Source of the DNA: Profundicola sp051011115
GTDB taxonomy: Bacteria; Bacteroidota; Bacteroidia; Flavobacteriales; Weeksellaceae
NCBI GenBank assembly: GCA_051011115.1
Contig: JBPCUN010000120.1
Location: forward strand, 1-14,801
Length of the DNA: 14,801 nucleotides
Direction of reading: 5' to 3'
In this document: piece after piece, positions 7,549-13,741 of the stretch
Layout of the letters: each line of letters opens with the position of its first letter
Position numbering within the stretch: position 1 is the first letter of the stretch
Position numbers and translations under genes: made by a program
Notes under the pieces: generated by a model
Databases searched by the model: none
What the model was told of the DNA's origin: nothing
Seen by the model: only the letters and a program-made list of their open reading frames with translations

Positions 7549-8625
7549 TTAGAGTTTAAATAACGTAAAATCTTCGTTTACTTTTTTCAAAATTTGTTCT
7601 GTCCTTTCTGGGTGTGTATCAGAGATAAAAATTTGACCAAATTGAGCATTATTTACTAATTTAATCAACTGCTCTACCCGCGATTCATCTAATTTGTCAA
7701 AGATATCATCTAACAAGAGAATGGGCGTTATATTCAGATGATTTTTAATAAATTCTAATTGAGCTAATCTTAACGCAATTAAAAAAGATTTTTGTTGTCC
7801 TTGTGATCCATACTTTTTAATATGATGATGGTTGATTTGTAAGACCAAATCATCTTTATGAACGCCAGCGCTTGTATATTGAAGTAATTTATCTTTATCT
7901 AAATTAATAGTTAGGTAATCCTCTCTATTTTCCTTCAAATTTGAGGCATATTTAATGCTCACTTTTTCTTTGCCCGTAGAGATTTCGTAATAGTACGATT
8001 GAAATACAGGATGAAATTCTTGAATAAATTTTTCCCTTTCTTTAAAAATATACTCACCTAATTGCAGCATTTCACTATCAAAAATATCTAACTGTATAGC
8101 ATCAAAAGTTCTATTGGCTGCAAAATATTTTAATAAGGCATTTCGCTGTTGTAAAACTTTATTATATCTAATTAATTTTTTTAAATAAGAGACATTAGCT
8201 TGAGAAATGATACTATCTATAAACTTTCGTCTAATATCACTGCCTTCGGCTATTAAATCTCTATCATAAGGAGAAATAATCACTACAGGAAACTGTCCTA
8301 CGTGATCAGAAATTCTATCATAAGGTTTTTGATTTCTTTTAACCAATTTTTTTTGTCCTACTTGTACACCACATTGTACATGTTCTTCCTTATTATTTTT
8401 ATAGAACCATCCTTCTAAAAAGAAAAATTCTTGATCAAACCTAATGTTATGTTTATCCGAATGATGAAAATAACTTTTGAACAAACTTAAATAATAGATG
8501 GCATCTAAGACATTGGTTTTCCCAATGCCATTATTCCCCACAAAAGCATTAATTTTCGGTGAAAAATCAAATGTTCTCTCTTCAAAATTTTTAAAATTAA
8601 CCAAATGTAATCGGTCTAAATGCAT
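7549..8625 (-). CDS. recF: DNA replication and repair protein RecF
   Basis: SMC-like ATPase that with RecO and RecR helps load RecA at single-strand gaps. The 358 residues are of normal length. The N-terminus HLDRLHLVNFKNFEERTFDF is typical. Walker A GNNGIGKTN is at 30-38, the ABC-type signature SQGQQKS at 274-280, and Walker B with D-loop ILLLDDIFDKLD at 302-313. A His in the switch region (HPE, 338-340) is also present. The start codon follows a terminator that closes the transaldolase gene, so recF probably has its own promoter in the 40-base stretch upstream, although no good -7 box is seen there. The DUF721 gene follows directly. Confidence 0.96.
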   Translation of the reverse strand: MHLDRLHLVNFKNFEERTFDFSPKINAFVGNNGIGKTNVLDAIYYLSLFKSYFHHSDKHNIRFDQEFFFLEGWFYKNNKEEHVQCGVQVGQKKLVKRNQKPYDRISDHVGQFPVVIISPYDRDLIAEGSDIRRKFIDSIISQANVSYLKKLIRYNKVLQQRNALLKYFAANRTFDAIQLDIFDSEMLQLGEYIFKEREKFIQEFHPVFQSYYYEISTGKEKVSIKYASNLKENREDYLTINLDKDKLLQYTSAGVHKDDLVLQINHHHIKKYGSQGQQKSFLIALRLAQLEFIKNHLNITPILLLDDIFDKLDESRVEQLIKLVNNAQFGQIFISDTHPERTEQILKKVNEDFTLFKL

Positions 8626-8664
8626 TGAGTGGGTTTTGGGTAATATAAAAATGTTTATTTAAAT

Positions 8665-8698
8665 AAAAAATTAGCATTTGATTTGATTCAAATGCTAA
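8665..8698 (-). terminator. Rho-independent terminator of the transaldolase gene
   Basis: Inverted repeat TTAGCATTTGA (8671-8681) and TCAAATGCTAA (8688-8698) with a 6-base loop. On the minus strand it is followed by TTTTTTATTT. It lies about 20 bases past the transaldolase stop and ends transcription before recF. Confidence 0.85.
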
Positions 8699-8718
8699 CC
8701 AGTCTAGTTATAGTGAAT

Positions 8719-9375
8719 TTATTGATTTCCTTTATTATAGTCAGCTAAAAACTTCTCTAATCCACTGTCTGTTAATGGATGATTTAATAAAGCTAAAATA
8801 GCATTTAATGGGGCGGTAATAACATCTGCTCCTATCATCGCACATTGATTGATATGCATTGGATGACGTACCGAAGCTGCTAATATTTCAGTATCAAAAA
8901 GATAATTATCATATACTGTTCTTAGATCTGCAATTAACTGCATCCCATCGGCAGAAATATCATCTAATCTACCTATGAAAGGTGAGACATAAGTTGCTCC
9001 TGCCTTGGCAGCCAATAAGGCTTGTCCTACAGAAAAAACCAGCGTACAATTGGTTCTAATTCCATTTTTAGAAAAATAGTTAATCGCTCGAATGCCTTCT
9101 TTAATCATTGGGACCTTAACTACGATTTGGTTGCTAAGTTCTGCTAACGCTTCTCCTTCTTTTATGATTCCTTCATAATCTGTTGCGATTACCTCTGCAC
9201 TTACATCTCCTTCTACAATATCACAAATATCCTTATAATGTTGTATAATATTATCATGTCCAATGATTCCTTCCTTCGCCATTAGCGATGGATTGGTGGT
9301 TACACCGTCTAAAACACCTAATGCCTGTGCTTCTTTAATTTGAGATAAATTCGCTGTATCTATAAAAAATTTCAT
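8719..9375 (-). CDS. tal: Transaldolase, short TalC/FSA-like subfamily
   Basis: Cytoplasmic TIM-barrel enzyme of 218 residues that moves a dihydroxyacetone unit between sugar phosphates in the non-oxidative pentose phosphate pathway. Family markers are FIDTANLSQIKEA (4-16), GVTTNPSLMAKEG (24-36), the Schiff-base lysine Lys87 in IVVKVPM, TNCTLVFS (108-115), and VSPFIGRLDD (130-139). This family includes both transaldolases and fructose-6-phosphate aldolases. At the position of Tyr131 in Escherichia coli FsaA the protein has Phe133, the residue used by transaldolases, so transaldolase is the better call. It lies 46 bases downstream of the UbiA-like gene. A near-consensus -7 box (TATCTTTA, minus strand, 9398-9405) suggests it may also have its own start. 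Confidence 0.93.
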   Translation of the reverse strand: MKFFIDTANLSQIKEAQALGVLDGVTTNPSLMAKEGIIGHDNIIQHYKDICDIVEGDVSAEVIATDYEGIIKEGEALAELSNQIVVKVPMIKEGIRAINYFSKNGIRTNCTLVFSVGQALLAAKAGATYVSPFIGRLDDISADGMQLIADLRTVYDNYLFDTEILAASVRHPMHINQCAMIGADVITAPLNAILALLNHPLTDSGLEKFLADYNKGNQ

Positions 9376-9397
9376 AAAATATAGGTTTTAATTCTTG

Positions 9398-9405
9398 TAA
9401 AGATA
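9398..9405 (-). promoter_or_regulatory. Possible -7 box of the transaldolase gene
   Basis: Minus strand TATCTTTA, one mismatch from TAnnTTTG, 22 bases before the ATG. No -33 box was identified. Weak evidence. Confidence 0.25.
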
Positions 9406-9421
9406 AGAAAGGATTAAATCC

Positions 9422-10219
9422 CTATGAAATTATATAAGACAGTATTTTAAAAATTAAAAATGGCAAGGCGCTTATTCCTTCAATCCAAAAACTAGTATAC
9501 CATAAATTTGAGTGAGGTTTCTGTCTATAAATCATGAAAATAGCGATAAAAACTGTTAAAACATATATCATAATATAGTTTGTATATTGATCATGTACAG
9601 ATAATTGTAAAAAATAGACACTTATAATTAGCAAAACGCCAGCAATGATTTTACTTTTGTTTATGCCATATTGCTGCGGAATAGTTTTTAAGCTTTTGTT
9701 GTCTATATGATAATCCCTGATGTCAAAAGGTATCGTGATACCAATTACAAATAAAAATATGGCCACAAATGACCAAATAAATTCATCTAAATATAGCAGA
9801 CTCGATTCAATCAATGTAATATTCACCGCTGTACTCCATACCAGAGCAATAAGTATGATTTTAATTTGTGGAATTTGCCGTAAACTGCTTTGGTATATTG
9901 GTAATGAATAAAATATACTCACACAGCCAGCAAGCAATATGAGTACTTGAGCCAATATGCTATTCAACTGGAAAAATAAATATATCGAGAGAATTCCACT
10001 CAACAACATCACCGCCAATCTTTCATCGGATTTATAATCTACCACCCAGTAGGCCATATTATAAGCCAATAGCGTTGAAAAGAATACCAGCCAAACTATA
10101 TGCGGTACATGCAAATGATGAATTTCTTGTATATACAGCACAAGAAAAGCAATACATAAAGAAACCCATACCTGGGACTTAATGAATGCAGTATAGAAAT
10201 ATGATTTAAAGTTTTTCAA
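9422..10219 (-). CDS. UbiA-like prenyltransferase family membrane protein
   Basis: A 265-residue protein with about eight or nine hydrophobic helices over most of its length. The segment PFDIRDYHIDNKSLKTIP (164-181) followed by QQYG matches the second Asp-rich motif of UbiA-type prenyltransferases (Asp166, Asp169, Asp173, then the TLPxxxG-like end). The first motif, normally NDxxDxxxD, is degenerate: Asn54 is followed by Asp61 and Asp65, with Trp58 where the first Asp is expected. The protein may bind a prenyl diphosphate but its activity and acceptor are uncertain. The start is TTG at 10219, because the next Met is residue 55 and no upstream ATG is in frame. Its neighbours (transaldolase downstream, grpE divergent) give no pathway clue. 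Confidence 0.72.
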   Translation of the reverse strand: MKNFKSYFYTAFIKSQVWVSLCIAFLVLYIQEIHHLHVPHIVWLVFFSTLLAYNMAYWVVDYKSDERLAVMLLSGILSIYLFFQLNSILAQVLILLAGCVSIFYSLPIYQSSLRQIPQIKIILIALVWSTAVNITLIESSLLYLDEFIWSFVAIFLFVIGITIPFDIRDYHIDNKSLKTIPQQYGINKSKIIAGVLLIISVYFLQLSVHDQYTNYIMIYVLTVFIAIFMIYRQKPHSNLWYTSFWIEGISALPFLIFKILSYIIS

Positions 10220-10236
10220 ATATAATTTAAGAAATA

Positions 10237-10244
10237 CAAATTTA
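10237..10244 (-). promoter_or_regulatory. Candidate -7 box of the UbiA-like gene
   Basis: The minus strand reads TAAATTTG, an exact TAnnTTTG match, 17 bases before the TTG start. A TTG further upstream (10273-10275) is too far to be a normal -33 element. Confidence 0.4.
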
Positions 10245-10282
10245 TGATATCTAAATTAGATAGAACTATGATCAATTCTTGG

Positions 10283-10305
10283 GTCTGTCAGTATGTCACA
10301 GAGAC
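10283..10305 (+). promoter_or_regulatory. Candidate activator-binding site upstream of grpE
   Basis: The stretch contains two direct copies of TGTCA, eight bases apart (10286-10290 and 10294-10298), inside an interrupted dyad TCTGT-N9-ACAGA (10284-10288 and 10298-10302). It ends a few bases upstream of the -24 element. A dyad here fits a regulator site. If it is the enhancer for a sigma-54 activator, it is closer than the usual 80-150 bases. Confidence 0.4.
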
Positions 10306-10310
10306 TATCG

Positions 10311-10326
10311 TGGCAAATGATTTGCC
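10311..10326 (+). promoter_or_regulatory. Candidate sigma-54 (-24/-12) promoter of grpE-dnaJ
   Basis: TGGCAAATGATTTGCC has GG (10312-10313) and GC (10324-10325) with exactly ten bases between them, and matches the consensus TGGCA and TTGC blocks. Predicted transcription start is about 10336-10338, only 12-14 bases before the ATG at 10350. With A10327 the element is a perfect 8-base dyad around one base, so it has the same form on the minus strand. Nine bases, ATCGTGGCA (10307-10315), are identical to the clpC element. Confidence 0.65.
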
Positions 10327-10349
10327 AAATCCTATATAAAATTACGAGT

Positions 10350-10904
10350 ATGAACAAGGAAAATGAAACTTTTGAAGGTGAAAACATGGATAAAGATCAG
10401 GATATAAATACAAATACTGAATCCAATAACGATAATGAAACGGCTAATGACACTGCAGAAAGCACATTAGAAAAGGATTATCAAGACCTAAAAGATAGAA
10501 ACCTGCGCCTATTTGCCGAGTTTGAAAACTATAAAAAAAGAACGACTAAAGAACGTTTGGATTTATTCAAAACTGCCAACGAGTCACTTTTAATAGACTT
10601 ATTGCCAGTTTTAGATGATTTTGAGAGAGGAATCAAACAAGCTAAAAATGATGGAGATTTAGGCGAATCTGCGAAAGGTATGGAATTAATTTACCATAAG
10701 TTTTTAACCATTCTAGAAGCAAAAGGACTTAAGAAAATGGAATCTGCTGCAGGTGATGATTTTGATTTAGATAAACATGAAGCTATTACTCAAGTGGATG
10801 CCCCTTCAGAGGATTTGAAAGGGAAAATCATAGATATTGTAGAAACTGGTTATAGCTTAAACGAAAAAGTAATTCGCTACGCTAAAGTAATTGTAGGAAA
10901 ATAA
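10350..10904 (+). CDS. grpE: Nucleotide exchange factor GrpE
   Basis: Co-chaperone that releases ADP from DnaK. From the chosen ATG it has 184 residues: an acidic, Asn-rich N-terminus (1-40), a long dimer helix (about 41-75, EKDYQDLKDRNLRLFAEFEN then YKKRTTKERLD), LLPVLDDFERG (84-94) and the C-terminal beta domain with FDLDKHEAI and GYSLNEKVIRYAKVIVGK (167-184). The frame is open further upstream to an ATG at 10293, but those 19 codons encode an atypical sequence and overlap the predicted promoter, so they are probably not translated. Another possible start is the ATG at 10386, which has GAAGGTG five bases before it. dnaJ starts 5 bases after the stop, so the two are co-transcribed. dnaK is not in the window. 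Confidence 0.95.
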   Translation: MNKENETFEGENMDKDQDINTNTESNNDNETANDTAESTLEKDYQDLKDRNLRLFAEFENYKKRTTKERLDLFKTANESLLIDLLPVLDDFERGIKQAKNDGDLGESAKGMELIYHKFLTILEAKGLKKMESAAGDDFDLDKHEAITQVDAPSEDLKGKIIDIVETGYSLNEKVIRYAKVIVGK

Positions 10905-10909
10905 ATTAT

Positions 10910-12028
10910 ATGTCAAAAAGAGATTATTACGAAATATTAGGTGTTTCTAAATCAGCAACTAAAGCAGAGATAAAAAAAGCTTATCGCAAGGTTGCTATTA
11001 AATACCATCCAGATAAGAATCCAGATAATAAACAAGCTGAAGAAAAATTTAAAGAAGCTGCAGAAGCCTATGAGGTTTTGAGCGATGATAATAAACGCCA
11101 GCGATATGATCAATATGGCCATGCGGGTGTAGGAGGCGCTGCTGGAGGTGGTTTCCATGATATGAATATGGAGGACATCTTCTCTCAATTCGGAGACATC
11201 TTTGGTGGTGGATTCGGAGGCTTTGGTGGCTTTGGCGGGGGCGGCGGCAGAAACCGTCAACAAAGGGGTTCTAATCTTCGAGTGCGTGTAAAATTAAACT
11301 TAGAAGAAATCATAGAAGGGGTAACTAAAAAGTTAAAGGTTACTCGTATGAAGCTGCATCCAGATGCTACTTTTAGAACTTGTCCTACTTGTCATGGTAG
11401 TGGCCAACAAGTGCGAGTAATGAACACACCTCTTGGCCAAATGCAAACCGCTACAACTTGTGGAACATGTAGAGGAACAGGAAAGATTGCAGATAATATT
11501 CCAAGTGGTGCCAATAACCAAGGTCTTATCAAAGAGGACGATTTGGTAGAAGTGAAAATTCCAGCGGGTGCTAGAGAAGGAATTCAATTACAGGTGCGTG
11601 GTAAGGGGAATGAAGCTCCATTTGGTGGACCTGCAGGAGATTTATTGGTTGTAATTGAGGAAGAGGAACATAAGGAATTGAAACGCGATGGTAATAATTT
11701 ACATTATGATTTAAATGTTTCTTTACCAGATGTTATCCTTGGTGCAGATAAAGAAATTCCGACTGCAACTGGCAAGGCTAAAATTAAAATTGAACCAGGT
11801 ACACAGAGCGGTAAAATATTACGTCTGAAGAATAAAGGCGTACCAAGCTTAGAAGGTTATGGCTCTGGAGATTTATTTGTTCATGTAAATGCATTTATCC
11901 CAACAGATTTAAGCAAAGAGCAAAAGAAATTCTTTGAAGATATGCGAGAGGATCATAACTTTAATCCTGCCAACCAAAAAGACAATAAATCATTTTTTGA
12001 ACGCGTAAAAGATATGTTCGGTTCATAA
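10910..12028 (+). CDS. dnaJ: Chaperone DnaJ with only one zinc site
   Basis: Hsp40 co-chaperone that delivers unfolded substrates to DnaK and stimulates its ATPase. The 372 residues show a J domain (1-70) with HPD (33-35), a Gly/Phe region (about 73-113), a zinc-finger region, two C-terminal beta-barrel domains (about 210-335) and a C-terminal dimer segment. Normal DnaJ has four CxxCxGxG motifs. Here only two exist, CPTCHGSG (158-165) and CGTCRGTG (184-191). Their spacing identifies them as motifs II and III. Motif I is replaced by MKLHPDATFRT (147-157) and motif IV by IADNIPSGANNQG (193-205), both without Cys. Flanking sequence is intact and in frame. Motifs I and IV form zinc site 1 and II and III form zinc site 2, so exactly one site is lost. 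DnaK-dependent function should remain, as site 2 is the one tied to it in E. coli. Confidence 0.95.
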   Translation: MSKRDYYEILGVSKSATKAEIKKAYRKVAIKYHPDKNPDNKQAEEKFKEAAEAYEVLSDDNKRQRYDQYGHAGVGGAAGGGFHDMNMEDIFSQFGDIFGGGFGGFGGFGGGGGRNRQQRGSNLRVRVKLNLEEIIEGVTKKLKVTRMKLHPDATFRTCPTCHGSGQQVRVMNTPLGQMQTATTCGTCRGTGKIADNIPSGANNQGLIKEDDLVEVKIPAGAREGIQLQVRGKGNEAPFGGPAGDLLVVIEEEEHKELKRDGNNLHYDLNVSLPDVILGADKEIPTATGKAKIKIEPGTQSGKILRLKNKGVPSLEGYGSGDLFVHVNAFIPTDLSKEQKKFFEDMREDHNFNPANQKDNKSFFERVKDMFGS

Positions 12029-12057
12029 CGAATATTTTAAAGTTATATTCAATTATT

Positions 12058-12092
12058 AAAGGTTATTCTGCAAAATGCAGAATAACCTTTTT
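12058..12092 (+). terminator. Rho-independent terminator of grpE-dnaJ
   Basis: Perfect 15-base arms (12058-12072 and 12076-12090, AAAGGTTATTCTGCA and its complement) with a three-base loop, then TTTTTAATTA. It lies 29 bases past the dnaJ stop. Confidence 0.92.
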
Positions 12093-12115
12093 AATTATAT
12101 TTCAAATTTAAGCCC

Positions 12116-12143
12116 AAAAAAACCGCCTCATATAGGCGGTTTT
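12116..12143 (-). terminator. Rho-independent terminator of lpd
   Basis: AAAACCGCCT (12119-12128) pairs with AGGCGGTTTT (12134-12143). On the minus strand the stem is followed by seven T (complement of 12116-12122). It lies about 31 bases past the lpd stop. Together with the dnaJ hairpin it separates the convergent units. Confidence 0.88.
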
Positions 12144-12174
12144 CAATGATATTATATTTACAAATGTGAAACTA

Positions 12175-13563
12175 TTAAATGTGAATTACTTCATCATATG
12201 CCGCAGCAACTGCTTCCATTACAGCCTCTGACATCGTAGGGTGTGGATGAATTGATTTTATAATTTCATGTCCTGTTGTTTCTAATTTTCTTGCTGCTAC
12301 AGCCTCAGCAATCATATCCGTAACCCCTACTCCTATCATATGACAACCTAACCATTCGCCATATTTAGCATCAAAAATCACTTTGACGAATCCAGCGTTA
12401 TCACCATTTGCGGTAGCTTTTCCATTCGCTGAAAATGGGAATTTACCAACTTTAATTTCATAACCAGCTTCTTTAGCCGCTTTTTCTGTGTATCCTACCG
12501 ATGCAATTTCTGGTAAGCAATAAGTACATCCTGGGATGTTTCCATAATCGATAGGCTCAACATCTAACCCAGCGATTTTCTCTACACAAGTTATTCCTTC
12601 TGCAGAAGCCACATGTGCTAAGGCTTGAGTAGGTAATACATCACCAATAGCATAATATCCTGGGATATTGGTTTGATAGAAATCATCTACCAAGATTCTT
12701 CCTTTATCCGTTACAATACCAACATCTTCTAGCCCAATATTTTCGATGTTAGCAGCAATACCAACAGCAGATAATAAAATATCAGCTTCTAAAGTTTCTT
12801 CTCCGTCTTTGGTTTTCACTTTAGCTTTAACGCCATTGCCAGAAATATCAACAGATTCTACAGAAGAATTTGTCATCACTTTAATTCCAGCTTTTTTGAA
12901 GTTTTTTTCTAATTCTTTAGAAACATCAATATCTTCTACAGGTACAATATTCGGCATAAATTCAACTACAGTGACATCTACGCCCATGGTGGAATAGAAG
13001 TATGCAAACTCTACCCCAATAGCTCCAGATCCAACTACAATCATGCTTTTTGGTAACTCTTTTAATACCAATGCTTCTCTATATCCTATAACTTTCTCTC
13101 CATCTTGTGGTAAGTTAGGTAATTCTCTAGAACGAGCTCCTGTAGCAATCACGATATGATCTGCGCTGTACTCTTTGGTCTCACCATCTTTGGTCACATC
13201 CAATTTTTTACCAGCTTTTATCTTCGCTTCACCGAATATGACATCAATCTTATTTTTTTTCATCAAGAACTCTACACCTTTGCTCATTTTATTAGCAACT
13301 CCGCGACTTCTCTTTACCACATTGGGTAAATCAAAACCAATGTTCTCTGGTTTGTTTAATCCAAAATCTTCAGCATGATTTATATACTTGAATACCTGTG
13401 CACTTTTCAATAATGCTTTGGTAGGAATACACCCCCAGTTTAAACAAATACCTCCTAATTCTGCCTTCTCTATAACGGCTACTTTAAAACCTAATTGTGA
13501 GGCACGAATGGCGGTTACATATCCACCAGGACCACTCCCTACTACTATGATATCGTATTTCAT
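12175..13563 (-). CDS. lpd: Dihydrolipoyl dehydrogenase (E3)
   Basis: FAD-dependent enzyme that reoxidises dihydrolipoamide with NAD+ in pyruvate, 2-oxoglutarate and branched-chain dehydrogenase complexes and in glycine cleavage. Length is 462 residues, normal for the family. It has the FAD-binding GSGPGGY (9-15), the redox-active disulfide in GGICLNWGCIPTK (Cys40 and Cys45), the NAD-binding GSGAIGVEFA (178-187), a second FAD contact AIGDV (305-309), and the C-terminal interface motif HPHPTMSE with catalytic His441 and Glu446. It lacks an N-terminal lipoyl domain. It stands alone, with no E1 or E2 gene next to it, so it may serve several complexes. The ATG at 13561-13563 gives the family N-terminus (MKYDIIVVGSGPGG). 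No promoter was confidently identified in the 178-base divergent region shared with ypdA. Confidence 0.97.
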   Translation of the reverse strand: MKYDIIVVGSGPGGYVTAIRASQLGFKVAVIEKAELGGICLNWGCIPTKALLKSAQVFKYINHAEDFGLNKPENIGFDLPNVVKRSRGVANKMSKGVEFLMKKNKIDVIFGEAKIKAGKKLDVTKDGETKEYSADHIVIATGARSRELPNLPQDGEKVIGYREALVLKELPKSMIVVGSGAIGVEFAYFYSTMGVDVTVVEFMPNIVPVEDIDVSKELEKNFKKAGIKVMTNSSVESVDISGNGVKAKVKTKDGEETLEADILLSAVGIAANIENIGLEDVGIVTDKGRILVDDFYQTNIPGYYAIGDVLPTQALAHVASAEGITCVEKIAGLDVEPIDYGNIPGCTYCLPEIASVGYTEKAAKEAGYEIKVGKFPFSANGKATANGDNAGFVKVIFDAKYGEWLGCHMIGVGVTDMIAEAVAARKLETTGHEIIKSIHPHPTMSEAVMEAVAAAYDEVIHI

Positions 13564-13702
13564 TTAAAAATAATTTATGTGAATTATTAATTTCTATGGC
13601 GAAGTTAAGGAATATTCATTAAAAATTAAGAGCGATAAACTTTGAAACATATCTGATTTCCTAATTAAATTAAATTAGTTAATTGAATCAAGTGTATAGG
13701 CA

Positions 13703-13711
13703 TATCTTTTG
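13703..13711 (+). promoter_or_regulatory. Possible -7 box of ypdA
   Basis: TATCTTTTG differs from TAnnTTTG by one extra T. A TTG lies 17 bases upstream (13683-13685), roughly where a -33 element belongs. The implied start of transcription is near 13718, upstream of the ATG at 13742. Confidence 0.35.
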
Positions 13712-13741
13712 CACCAAAAGCTTCATTACAGAATAACATTG

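Noticed and set aside
11341..11549. Frameshift or pseudogene explanation for the missing DnaJ zinc motifs
   Set aside because: The frame is continuous, the flanking conserved sequence is in the right phase on both sides, and the C-terminal domains are complete.
10952..11587. Two minus-strand open frames inside dnaJ
   Set aside because: They are opposite to well-conserved DnaJ domains, with low-complexity Ser/Ala translations caused by the Gly-rich region.
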